Below, one piece after another: positions 8,203 through 16,407 of a DNA stretch of 45,776 nucleotides. A program made the translations under genes and the position numbers. Every line of letters starts with the position of its first letter. Position 1 is the stretch's first letter. Under the pieces are notes generated by a model. The model searched no databases, had not been told where the DNA came from, and worked only from the letters and a program-made list of their open reading frames with translations. Source of the stretch: Pseudomonadota bacterium (lineage in GTDB: Bacteria; Pseudomonadota; Alphaproteobacteria; Rhodobacterales; Rhodobacteraceae); contig JAFEFU010000027.1 of assembly GCA_018240425.1 (NCBI GenBank), positions 1 to 45,776 on the forward strand. Direction: 5' to 3'.

Positions 8203-8606
8203 CAGGCCTGCTCCAGCTCGATCAGGCAGCCGTTGAAATCCTTGGGATGCAGGAACAGGACCGGCTTGCCGTGGGCGCCGATCTTCGGCTCGCCCGAGCC
8301 CAGAACCCGCGCGCCCTCGGCCTTCAGCCGGTCGCGCGCGGTCAGGATATCGTCGACCTCGTAGCAGAGGTGGTGGATGCCGCCCGCGGGATTCTTGTCG
8401 AGAAAGCCGCGGATCGGGGAATCCGCGCCGAGCGGGCAGAGAAGCTCGATCTTGGTGTTGGGCAGGTCGATGAACACCACCGTCACCCCGTGGTCGGGCT
8501 CGTCCTGGGGCGGGCGGACCACGGCGCCGAGCGTGGTGCGGTACTGGGCGCTGGCCGCGGCGAGGTCGGGGACGGCGATGGCCACATGGTTCAGGCGTCC
8601 GATCAT
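8202..8606 (-). CDS. mce: methylmalonyl-CoA epimerase
   Basis: A 134-residue glyoxalase-fold enzyme that interconverts (2S)- and (2R)-methylmalonyl-CoA in propionyl-CoA assimilation, upstream of the B12-dependent mutase. The metal-binding residues of the family are visible in RLNHVAIAVPDL, IELLCPLG, GGIHHLCYEVDD and NGCLIELEQA. The length is standard. It is the first gene of a two-gene operon with DUF1467. In Rhodobacteraceae this activity also serves the ethylmalonyl-CoA pathway. Confidence 0.93.
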   Translation of the reverse strand: MIGRLNHVAIAVPDLAAASAQYRTTLGAVVRPPQDEPDHGVTVVFIDLPNTKIELLCPLGADSPIRGFLDKNPAGGIHHLCYEVDDILTARDRLKAEGARVLGSGEPKIGAHGKPVLFLHPKDFNGCLIELEQA

Positions 8607-8745
8607 CAGTCCCTCCGCTGCTCGCTGCCCCTTATGCGGCCGGGGGCGCGGCGGTGCAAGCGGCGGATGGCTCGGGCCGGCGTTTACCGGCCATTAGCCA
8701 TTCCCTCGCTAGTCTCGGGAAGGCTCGGCCGGGAAGGAGGATCCG

Positions 8746-9444
8746 ATGGCGGACGATCTGAACGACTTCCTCGCCCTGCGCGGGCCGGCTGCGGACCGGC
8801 CCCTCCTCGGGCTGACCGTCCTCGTGGTCGAGGACAGCCGCTTCGCCAGCGAGGCCATGCGGCTTCTGTGCCTGCGCTCGGGCGCGCGCATCCGCCGCGC
8901 CGATTGCCTGCGCTCGGCCCGCCGGCACCTGCAGACCTATCGCCCGGCGGTGGCGATCATCGACATGGGACTGCCGGACGGGTCGGGGGCCGACCTCCTG
9001 GCCGAACTTGCGGACCTGGCGCCGCGCCTGCCGGCGCTTCTGGGGACCAGCGCCGATCCCGACATGGCCGGACCGGCACTCGCGGCGGGGGCCGGGGGGT
9101 TCCTCCAAAAGCCGGTCGAAAGCCTGGCCCTGTTCCAGCAGACCGTCCTTGGCGCCCTGTCCGAACCAACCATTCGCGCCGCCCGCGGCATCGCCGAGGA
9201 TCGGGTCGCCCCCGACCGCATGGCACTGCGCGACGACTTGGCCCATGCTGCCGAAATGCTGCGGGGGGCGCCCGACGAACGGACGATCGAGTATGTCGCC
9301 CGCTTCCTCTCGGGGGTGGCGCTCGGCGCCCATGACCCCGACCTCGGGGCGGCCGCCCAGAACCTGGCGCGCCGCCTGCCGCCCGGCCTGCCCCACCTGG
9401 CCGGACTGATCCGCGACCGCCTGGCCGCGGGATCGCCGATCTGA
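8746..9444 (+). CDS. response regulator receiver protein with uncharacterised helical C-terminus
   Basis: A 232-residue protein. Residues 20-135 form a receiver domain with the acidic pair E29-D30 (VLVVEDSRF), the phospho-acceptor D73 (AIIDMGLPDGSG), the switch residues T101/S102 and K122 (LQKPVE). Residues 140-232 are predicted helical, contain LRDDLAHAAEMLRG and ARFLSGVALGAHDPDLG, and match no output domain I recognise. No kinase is adjacent. GAAGGAGGATCCG precedes the start. The upstream region has GGCCATTAGCCATT, a short direct repeat. It could act as a phospho-relay or protein-interaction regulator. Confidence 0.85.
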   Translation: MADDLNDFLALRGPAADRPLLGLTVLVVEDSRFASEAMRLLCLRSGARIRRADCLRSARRHLQTYRPAVAIIDMGLPDGSGADLLAELADLAPRLPALLGTSADPDMAGPALAAGAGGFLQKPVESLALFQQTVLGALSEPTIRAARGIAEDRVAPDRMALRDDLAHAAEMLRGAPDERTIEYVARFLSGVALGAHDPDLGAAAQNLARRLPPGLPHLAGLIRDRLAAGSPI

Positions 9445-9453
9445 GGCGCGCCC

Positions 9454-10176
9454 TCAGGCGCCTTTCGCCACCGGATCGCGGCTGACAAGGCAGGGCCGGG
9501 TCAGGTCGGACAGGCGCTGGCGCTGGCGGCCCGCCGCATCGAAGTTCGCGGGGTCAAGCCAGGTCCGGTAGGCGCGTTGCAGGCCGGGCCAGTCGCGGTC
9601 GACCATCGCGAACCAGGCGGTGTCGCGGTTGCGCCCCTTGTAGATCGTGGCCTGGCGGAAGGTGCCCTCGTAGCTGAAGCCGAACCGCTCGGCGGCGCGG
9701 CGCGAGGGCAGGTTCAGAGCGTCGCATTTCCACTCATACCGCCGATAGCCGCGGGCAAAAGCCCAGTCCATCATCAGGAACATCGCCTCGGTCGCGGCAA
9801 CCGTGCCCTGCAGGCGCGGCGACAGGCAGATATGGCCGACCTCGATCGTGCCCACCGCCGGGGTGATGCGCAGATAGCTGGCGACGCCCTCGGCCCGGCC
9901 GCCCGGGCGCGTCACGATCGCGTAGAACTTCGGATCCGCGCTCTTGCTCATTCCCTCGGCCCAGGCCGCGTACTCGGCAGCAGTGGCGAAGGGGCCATAG
10001 GGAAGGTAGTCCCAGATCCGGTCATCCGTGCGGTTGGCCTCGTGCAGGTCGGCCGCGTGGCGCGGCGCCGACAGGGGTTCAAGCCGCACAAGGCGGCCTT
10101 CCAGCACCTCGCCCGCCGGCGGCGGCGGCGCGCGCCAGTCGGGAACCGGCCAGCCCACCTTGCGTTCCGTTTCCAT
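9454..10176 (-). CDS. GNAT-family N-acetyltransferase
   Basis: A 240-residue GNAT acetyltransferase resembling RimJ/RimL-type enzymes: LEGRLVRLEPL at the start, YAIVTRPGG and GVASYLRI for the central sheet, IEVGHICLSPRLQGT for the acetyl-CoA-binding segment, and RRYEWKCDALNLPSRRAAERF for the end of the fold. The target is unknown. ATG 10176 follows AGGGGGGCGAGAC; upstream in-frame codons encode low-complexity sequence and are not supported. It converges with the receiver gene (9-nt gap). Confidence 0.9.
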   Translation of the reverse strand: METERKVGWPVPDWRAPPPPAGEVLEGRLVRLEPLSAPRHAADLHEANRTDDRIWDYLPYGPFATAAEYAAWAEGMSKSADPKFYAIVTRPGGRAEGVASYLRITPAVGTIEVGHICLSPRLQGTVAATEAMFLMMDWAFARGYRRYEWKCDALNLPSRRAAERFGFSYEGTFRQATIYKGRNRDTAWFAMVDRDWPGLQRAYRTWLDPANFDAAGRQRQRLSDLTRPCLVSRDPVAKGA

Positions 10177-10379
10177 GTCTCGCCCCCCTGCCCGAATCGC
10201 CCGTTCTGCCACCGGCTCAGGCTTCCATGCCGCGCCGTGCCGCACAACCTGGCCCATGCCGGACCGGGGCCGCAGCAAATGCCCCGGCCCCGCCGCCAGC
10301 CCTCCGCAATCGCGCCGCATTTCGCTGCGACAGTCCCTGCATTGTCAAATCAAGGGGCCATTCCGCCCGAGAGGTCGAG

Positions 10380-10508
10380 ATGTTGAACGAACTGGCACGC
10401 ATATTCCTGAACGACCGGCTGACCCGCGCCGCCCACTGGACCGTGTTCAGCCTTGGCGCCGCGTCTCTGGTCTTTTCCATCGCCGCCACCGCCGCTCGGG
10501 TGATCTGA
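10380..10508 (+). CDS. small single-span membrane protein (42 residues)
   Basis: A short frame starting with ATG after GAGAGGTCGAG, a convincing ribosome site. The product has an amphipathic start (LNELARIFLNDRLTRAAH) followed by one hydrophobic span (WTVFSLGAASLVFSIAATAA) and a short tail. I do not recognise a family. The position, ribosome site, helix and following terminator at 10573 all suggest a real small gene, but conservation cannot be tested here. Confidence 0.55.
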   Translation: MLNELARIFLNDRLTRAAHWTVFSLGAASLVFSIAATAARVI

Positions 10509-10572
10509 CCCGCGACTGATCCGCGTCGGGCCGGGGACAGGCCAAACGCCGCTCTGCCACCACCACGAACAG

Positions 10573-10605
10573 GGAAAGGCCCGGAGACTTCTCCGGGCCT
10601 TTTCC
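10573..10605. terminator. bidirectional intrinsic terminator
   Basis: GGCCCGGAG (10578-10586), loop ACTT, and CTCCGGGCC (10591-10599) form a perfect 9-bp stem, flanked by AAA on the left and TTTT on the right. It can end both the small gene running rightward and the AIPR gene running leftward (stop at 10636). Confidence 0.88.
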
Positions 10606-10635
10606 TGCCTACTTAGCCTTATTTGGTCTATCTGG

Positions 10636-11838
10636 TTAGAGTTGCGCAGTCTTCTGTGCGGCAAGTACAGAGGCGATTGTGTCGGTATAGATGCTAAGCG
10701 CATCATATGCCGCCTCGCTGCGCCCCATCAGGGCAACGTCACGCCCCATAGACCGGTATTGCTGAACAGCGCGACGAACCAGCTCCGCTTCATCGAATGT
10801 GTGGGGCGGCTTCTCAAGAGTCCATTTTCCATTCCGCTCAACGACAAACGCCGAAAGCGCCGACATGATTGGGAACAGAATTCCTGGCGCAACCCAGTTG
10901 ACCTTACCGGTAGCCTTATCTCTGCGGACCGCTCTTCCCCCGACCGGCTTGTCGCCTTTCTTTCCATACTCGTGAAGGTTATGGCCCCTCCAAGTCTGAT
11001 GTGCCTCCCAATACCGATACTCCTTGATCGCTATTGGGGCCATCTGGACGAAGAAACCATACAGCCTCTCGGCGACGCCATCAGTCGACCTCTGCTGCGC
11101 CCAATTTGAGAAGTCAGTAAGGCACTTTCCTGCCTGCTTATAGGCTGCATTTCTTGAACCGCCTCCGCCGTTAAGGAGTCCCACCGGAAGGAGAAGCCGG
11201 GTCTGCTGCAAGACGCTTTGAGTGTTCAGACCCGAAACGTCGGTCTCACTCAACTGAATTTCCTCGCCAAGTGCTGCACGAATAGATGCAGCAAGCTCCG
11301 TAAGATACCCGCGCGCGCCGGCTTGCGAAACGCTCTTAACAGAAGTTGCCGTATTCCGAGCGATTGCAATCTCAACAATCTCTTCTTGCCTTGGCTCCAT
11401 AATAATCTCGGCACGAACCATAAAATCTACATCAGTGCCATCATCGCCAGACTCGGTAAAATAGCGGCGTATCTCTCCTTGCGTCTGCGCACCGTTAATG
11501 ATGCTCGGACCCTCCAGGCGCGCCACGCGGCGATCATCGTCAATCTCGCATTTTGTGCATGTAATAGTCACACCTGAATTGCGGTTAATGAAGCGATCTG
11601 GAAGTTCCTTAATGGTATTCTCAATTTGCTTATGGACAAAGTTACGCTTTGACGGGGAATGCTCTGCAATGTATGCGCGCAGGTTGTCGCGCGTGTCCAG
11701 CCCAAGAATTTCTCTGGCATCTACATTGGCAAACCACGTCTGAACGCCGTTCGCCTTTTCATTGGGCGACGTCAGGTTGCGGATCAGATTGTAGGGGAGT
11801 TCGAAGACGCTCTTATGCGAGCCATGACCGATAGTCAT
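10636..11838 (-). CDS. AIPR-domain protein (abortive infection phage resistance type)
   Basis: A 400-residue protein with the AIPR family core: FINRNSGVTITC at residues 83-94 and PSIINGAQTQGE at 111-122, matching the family pattern of an N-x-GIT segment followed by (V/I)NG-QT. AIPR proteins are linked to abortive infection against phage; the biochemical activity is not established for most members. Base composition differs sharply from the surroundings: 26/60 G+C at 11401-11460 and 23/60 at 11581-11640. The start at 11838 follows GGAAAGGACTACGTT. It stands alone between a GNAT gene and aspS with no integrase or partner methylase/nuclease in the window. Horizontal acquisition is inferred. Confidence 0.85.
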   Translation of the reverse strand: MTIGHGSHKSVFELPYNLIRNLTSPNEKANGVQTWFANVDAREILGLDTRDNLRAYIAEHSPSKRNFVHKQIENTIKELPDRFINRNSGVTITCTKCEIDDDRRVARLEGPSIINGAQTQGEIRRYFTESGDDGTDVDFMVRAEIIMEPRQEEIVEIAIARNTATSVKSVSQAGARGYLTELAASIRAALGEEIQLSETDVSGLNTQSVLQQTRLLLPVGLLNGGGGSRNAAYKQAGKCLTDFSNWAQQRSTDGVAERLYGFFVQMAPIAIKEYRYWEAHQTWRGHNLHEYGKKGDKPVGGRAVRRDKATGKVNWVAPGILFPIMSALSAFVVERNGKWTLEKPPHTFDEAELVRRAVQQYRSMGRDVALMGRSEAAYDALSIYTDTIASVLAAQKTAQL

Positions 11839-11912
11839 AACGTAGTCCTTTCCAACATTATCCCGCGGATCCCCTCGGCGCACTACTGTGCACGAGGCTC
11901 ACGAGATGGAAC

Positions 11913-11941
11913 ATCTGACCATCGAACGTTTTATCCGTCAA
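11913..11941 (-). promoter_or_regulatory. possible promoter of the AIPR gene
   Basis: On the minus strand, TTGACG (11941-11936) is followed after 17 nt by TCAGAT (11918-11913). The -35 is close to consensus but the -10 is weak. It lies in the 113-nt gap between the aspS stop and the AIPR start, so an independent promoter is expected there. Low confidence. Confidence 0.3.
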
Positions 11942-11951
11942 GCCCCTCTGA

Positions 11952-13733
11952 TCATACCTCCTTGGCCAGCACCCGCAGCCGCAGGTCGCGCAGCTGTTCG
12001 TTCGTGGGCTCGGAGGGGGCGCCCATCATCAGATCCTCGGCGCGCTGGTTCATCGGGAACATGATGACCTCGCGGATGTTGGCCTCGTCGGCCAGGAGCA
12101 TGACGATGCGGTCGATGCCGGCCGCGCAGCCGCCGTGCGGGGGCGCGCCATACTTGAAGGCCTTGACCATGCCGCCGAAGCGCTTTTCGACCTCGTCGCG
12201 GGTGTAGCCGGCCAGCTCGAAGGCCTTGAACATGATCTCGGGCTTGTGGTTGCGGATGCCGCCCGACACCAGTTCGTAGCCGTTGCAGGCCAGGTCATAC
12301 TGCCAGGCATGGACCGCGAGCGGATCGCCCGACAGCGCCTGAAGCCCGCCCTGCGGCATCGAGAAGGGGTTGTGGGAAAAGTCGATGCGGCCCTCGTCGT
12401 TCTTTTCATACATCGGGAAATCGACGATCCAGGCGAAGCGGAAGCAGTCCTCCTCGGTCAGCTTCAGTTCGCGGCCGATCTCGTTGCGGGCGCGGCCCGC
12501 GATGGCCTCGAACGCCTCGGGCCTGCCGCCGAGGAAGAAGGCGGCGTCGCCGGAGTTGAGGCCAAGCTGCCGGCGGATCGCCTCGGTGCGTTCGGGGCCG
12601 ATGTTCTTGGCGAGCGGGCCGGCGGCTTCCATGCCCGAGCCGTCCTCGGCCTCGCGCCAGAAGATATACCCCATCCCCGGCAACCCTTCCTTCTGCGCAA
12701 AGGCATTCATCCGGTCGCAGAACTTGCGCGACCCGCCGCCGGGCGCCGGGATGGCGCGGACCTCGTTGCCGGGCTGTTCCAGCAGCCTGGCGAAGATGGC
12801 AAAGCCCGAGCCGGCGAAATGGTCGGAAACCACCTGCATCCTGATCGGGTTGCGCAGGTCGGGCTTGTCGGAGCCATACCAGAGAAGCGCGTCCCTGTAG
12901 GCGATCAGCGGCCAGTCGGCATGAACCTTGCGGCCACCGCCGAATTCCTCGAAAATCCCCTGGATCACCGGCTGGACGGCAGCGAAAACATCGGCTTGCT
13001 CGACAAAGCTCATCTCGATGTCAAGCTGGTAGAAGTCGGTGGGCGACCGGTCGGCGCGCGGGTCTTCGTCGCGGAAGCAGGGCGCGATCTGGAAATAGCG
13101 GTCGAAGCCCGCGACCATGATCAGCTGCTTGAACTGCTGGGGGGCCTGCGGCAGGGCGTAGAACTTGCCGGGATGGAGCCGCGAGGGCACGAGGAAGTCG
13201 CGCGCGCCCTCGGGCGAGGAGGCGGTGATGATCGGCGTCTGGAATTCGTTGAAGCCCGCCGCCCACATGCGGTTGCGCAAGCTGCGCACCACGTTCGAGC
13301 GCAGCATCATGTTGCGGTGCAGGTGGTCGCGGCGGAGGTCGAGGAAACGGTAGGTCAGCCGGGTTTCCTCGGGATAGTCCTGATCGCCGAAGACCGGCAG
13401 CGGCAGTTCCTCGGCCGGGCCCAGCACCTCGACGGCGCTGGCATAGACCTCGATCTCGCCGGTCGGGATCTTGGGGTTCACAAGGCCGGCGTCGCGCGCC
13501 TTGACCCGGCCGTCGATCCTGACCACGCACTCGGCCTTCAGCCGTTCGATGGCGGCAAAGGCCGGGCTGTCGCTGTCGGCCAGCACCTGGGTCATGCCAT
13601 AATGGTCGCGCAGGTCGACGAACAGCACCCCGCCGTGGTCGCGCACCCGGTGGACCCAGCCCGACAGGCGCACGGTCTGGCCGGCATGGGTCTTGGTCAG
13701 GTCGGCGCAGGTGTGGCTGCGGTAGGCGTGCAT
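11952..13733 (-). CDS. aspS: aspartate--tRNA ligase
   Basis: A class II aminoacyl-tRNA synthetase of bacterial AspRS length (593 residues) that charges tRNA-Asp, and probably tRNA-Asn if non-discriminating. The N-terminal OB-fold anticodon-binding domain shows [22 protein letters not shown], the class II motif 2 appears in [15 protein letters not shown], the bacterial GAD insertion follows, and motif 3 reads [25 protein letters not shown] at 13733 is the usual family start; an in-frame ATG four codons upstream at 13745, preceded by AGGAACC, is an alternative. It ends in the conserved LRLRVL region. Confidence 0.95.
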   Translation of the reverse strand: MHAYRSHTCADLTKTHAGQTVRLSGWVHRVRDHGGVLFVDLRDHYGMTQVLADSDSPAFAAIERLKAECVVRIDGRVKARDAGLVNPKIPTGEIEVYASAVEVLGPAEELPLPVFGDQDYPEETRLTYRFLDLRRDHLHRNMMLRSNVVRSLRNRMWAAGFNEFQTPIITASSPEGARDFLVPSRLHPGKFYALPQAPQQFKQLIMVAGFDRYFQIAPCFRDEDPRADRSPTDFYQLDIEMSFVEQADVFAAVQPVIQGIFEEFGGGRKVHADWPLIAYRDALLWYGSDKPDLRNPIRMQVVSDHFAGSGFAIFARLLEQPGNEVRAIPAPGGGSRKFCDRMNAFAQKEGLPGMGYIFWREAEDGSGMEAAGPLAKNIGPERTEAIRRQLGLNSGDAAFFLGGRPEAFEAIAGRARNEIGRELKLTEEDCFRFAWIVDFPMYEKNDEGRIDFSHNPFSMPQGGLQALSGDPLAVHAWQYDLACNGYELVSGGIRNHKPEIMFKAFELAGYTRDEVEKRFGGMVKAFKYGAPPHGGCAAGIDRIVMLLADEANIREVIMFPMNQRAEDLMMGAPSEPTNEQLRDLRLRVLAKEV

Positions 13734-13938
13734 GTCGGTCCCCATGTGGTTCCTGCGCGGCGGGCGGAATGAATCGCGCCGATAGAACGCGGGGGGCGAG
13801 CGAAGTCAAGGGCGGGTGTCGCGCGGCACAATTCGGGGTTGACTGACCGGCGAACACACTCTTATTGCGGTCGAGCCACCTTTCCGCCTCATTCCGCCGC
13901 CAGACAGGCACGAGGAATCAGTTGCCTGAGACGTTGAC

Positions 13939-14946
13939 ATGTACTTTGCACGGCCGTTCTTTTGGGTTCTTCTTCTGGCGATATGGCTGCTTGATGTCGC
14001 GCTGACCTTCGTGCTGCCCCACCAGATTGCCTATGGCGTGTTCTGGCCGGTGGCGCAGATCGGCCTTGGCTTCGCCCTTGCCTGGATCTGCCTTCTTGCC
14101 ATCGCACGGACGCTTCGACCCCGTTGGCCGCGGGTGGCTGCCGTCATCCGCCTGTGGGCCGTCCCCTGCGAAGCGGCGGTGCTGCTTGTCCTGATGGGCG
14201 TCGGGATGCGGGTCATGGACTACCTGACGACGGCCACGGCACTTCCCCTGACCGACGACTGGCTGGCGCAGGCCGACACATGGCTGGGGTTTGACTGGCT
14301 TGCCTATTTCGACTTCGTGCGCAGCCATTCCGCGCTGCACGGGCCGATGATTGCCGCCTACGTCGAGTTGAACACCGCCATTGCGGTGCTGATCCTCGGC
14401 CTTGCCATCACCGGGCAGCACCGCAAGGTGCGCAGCTTTGTCGAGGCGATCATCCTCTGCGCGACCGGCAGCCTGATCGTCGGTGCGTTTTTCCCGGCAG
14501 TCGGGGCGGCGGCCCACTGGATTCCCGACCCCTCCGATCCGCAAAGCTATGCCGGTTTCACCTCGATGCCGGGCATCGGCTTCGTCGCGGACATCCTCGC
14601 GCTGCGCCAACTGGATCAGCCGATGCTGATCGGAACCGCACCGCTTCAGGGCCTGGTGTCCATGCCGTCGCTGCACACGGCGCTTGGGGTGCTGATGATC
14701 GGTGTCGCGCGCCGGACCTGGCTCTTCTGGCCGGCGCTCGCCTATGGCGCGGTGATGATCGCCGCGACCCCGATCTGGGGCGGGCACTATTTCAGCGACC
14801 TCATTGCCGGCGCGGCGATGGCCGTGGGTGCGCTTGCCCTGGCGGAGAGGGGCGCTCACCGGGACGCCCGCCCGTCCGACGCGCCATGTGCGGGGCTGCA
14901 ACAGACGCCGGGCGGTCGCCGCACCGGCTTGCGCCAACAGGCATGA
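13939..14946 (+). CDS. PAP2-superfamily membrane phosphatase / phosphotransferase
   Basis: A 335-residue polytopic protein with about seven membrane spans. The PAP2 active site is visible as SMPSLHTALG (catalytic H246) and GGHYFSDLIAG (H283, D287), with the less conserved first motif upstream. The long hydrophobic N-terminal half and SMPSLH arrangement resemble Aur1/Ipt1-type inositolphosphotransferases more than small BacA/PgpB phosphatases, so a lipid head-group transferase is possible. It is followed 40 nt later by a GT87 gene in the same direction. The basic C-terminal tail (residues 305-335) is poorly conserved-looking. It diverges from aspS across 205 nt; TTGACT at 13839 is a possible -35. 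Confidence 0.85.
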   Translation: MYFARPFFWVLLLAIWLLDVALTFVLPHQIAYGVFWPVAQIGLGFALAWICLLAIARTLRPRWPRVAAVIRLWAVPCEAAVLLVLMGVGMRVMDYLTTATALPLTDDWLAQADTWLGFDWLAYFDFVRSHSALHGPMIAAYVELNTAIAVLILGLAITGQHRKVRSFVEAIILCATGSLIVGAFFPAVGAAAHWIPDPSDPQSYAGFTSMPGIGFVADILALRQLDQPMLIGTAPLQGLVSMPSLHTALGVLMIGVARRTWLFWPALAYGAVMIAATPIWGGHYFSDLIAGAAMAVGALALAERGAHRDARPSDAPCAGLQQTPGGRRTGLRQQA

Positions 14947-14986
14947 TCGTCTTGACTGGCGGCTGTGCGAGGCGATGAGGGCCGCG

Positions 14987-16288
14987 ATGCCGGAAAGAAC
15001 TGCCGTCAGACCCGTCGCCACCCCCGGCGCTGACGCCCTCGCCGCGTTCGCGCTCCTCGCCGTCTGGACCGCGGCACACCTCGGCCATCTGTGGGGCACC
15101 TGGCCCTATGACCTGGCGGCGGTCTATATCGCCGGCCATTTCTGGGACGCGGGCCAGCTGTCGCTGGTCTATGCCGCGCCCCCGCATTTCTTCGGCGGCC
15201 CGGCGCCCGAGTGGGCCGCCACCATCGACACCCTCGGCGGCGCGGGCGAGGGCGCCTTTCCCTATGTCTATCCGCCGCTCTGGGCGGCGCTGATGGCGCC
15301 GCTGACGCGGGTGATGTCGGCCCACAGCTTCTTCAACCTCGCCTATCTGGTGCAGCTGCCGCTGCTTGCGGCCTGCATTCCCCTGGCGCGCCGGATCGCC
15401 GGGAGGCCGGTCGCGGCGTGGATATGGGCTTTGACGGGCATCCTCCTGTTGCAGGGCACGACACCTTTCTATGCGGCGACCAACCAGAACCAGCCGTCGA
15501 TCCTGGTGACTTTCCTCGTCCTTCTGGCCGCCGAACGGTCGCTGGCCGCGTCGCCGCGCGCGGCGGGCCTGGCGCTGGCCCTGGCCGCGGCGCTCAAGAT
15601 CACGCCTGTCGTCTTTGTCCTGCTGTTCGTCCTGCGCCGCGACTGGCGGGCGCTTGGCTGGTGCCTCCTGTGCGGGGCGGCCTTCCTTGTTGCCAATCTC
15701 TGGCTTGCCGGACCCGCGGCGAACCGCGCCTATCTGGCGGCACTCGGGGCGACAGGGGGCGCCTCGCTGGTGAGCGCCATCAACATCTCGGCAAAGGCGC
15801 TGATCGACTTCTGGATTTCGCTGGCGACCAGCACCCTCGTCTACGCCACCGATAACATGTACATCGTCGAACTTCCCGCCGGACTGCGGCGCCTGTCGTC
15901 GCTGGCCAGCCTGGTGCTGGGGGCCGGCCTCGCCGTGCATGGCCTGATCGCGGCGCGCGCCCTGCCCGAGCGGGCGCGGATGGTGGCATCGCTCTTGACC
16001 CTGTCGGTCGTCCTGTTCCTGTTCGGCCCGCTGGGCTGGCTGCACTACTATCTCTTGCCGCTGGCCCTGCTGCCCGGGCTGCTTGCCTTCGCCCCGCCGC
16101 GCAAGGCCCTGGCCGCCGCCCTGCCGGCGGTGATCGGCGCCAACATCGTGTCGTTTCCGCTGCTGCTTGACCTGTCCCCGGCATGGAGCGTCGCCATTTC
16201 CGCGGCGGGCTGGATCGCGTCGCTGCTGGCCATCGCCCGGCTGTCGCGCGGGGCGACCACACCCGGTGCCGCGGTCCAGCCGTTCTGA
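14987..16288 (+). CDS. glycosyltransferase family 87 (DUF2029) membrane protein
   Basis: A 433-residue polytopic membrane protein with ten or more hydrophobic spans. The family pattern is DLAAVYIAGHFWDAG (acidic residues after the first helix), FPYVYPPLWAAL, a basic/hydrophobic LALAAALKITPVVFVLLFV segment and a C-terminal LGWLHYYLLPLALLPGL. GT87 enzymes transfer mannose or arabinose from polyprenyl-phosphate donors. The PAP2-like gene upstream suggests a shared glycolipid pathway (inference). ATG 14987 follows GATGAGGGCCGCG; ATG 14975 is also possible. Confidence 0.85.
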   Translation: MPERTAVRPVATPGADALAAFALLAVWTAAHLGHLWGTWPYDLAAVYIAGHFWDAGQLSLVYAAPPHFFGGPAPEWAATIDTLGGAGEGAFPYVYPPLWAALMAPLTRVMSAHSFFNLAYLVQLPLLAACIPLARRIAGRPVAAWIWALTGILLLQGTTPFYAATNQNQPSILVTFLVLLAAERSLAASPRAAGLALALAAALKITPVVFVLLFVLRRDWRALGWCLLCGAAFLVANLWLAGPAANRAYLAALGATGGASLVSAINISAKALIDFWISLATSTLVYATDNMYIVELPAGLRRLSSLASLVLGAGLAVHGLIAARALPERARMVASLLTLSVVLFLFGPLGWLHYYLLPLALLPGLLAFAPPRKALAAALPAVIGANIVSFPLLLDLSPAWSVAISAAGWIASLLAIARLSRGATTPGAAVQPF

Positions 16289-16407
16289 AAATTTCTATTC
16301 AGACCTTGCCGTATCGTAAATTTCGTAGTTTCATCCCCTCAGGCGGCAAGCAGACCGCCCCAACAAGATCAACAGGATGAACCTATCGGTTCGGAGGGGA
16401 TAGACAA

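Noticed and set aside
10509..11951. AIPR locus as part of a restriction-modification or BREX island
   Set aside because: No methylase, nuclease, ATPase or mobility gene is next to it; only the single gene can be supported.
12135..13772. A 545-residue open frame opposite aspS
   Set aside because: Antisense shadow of aspS, with no recognisable domain and composition typical of reverse frames in GC-rich genes.
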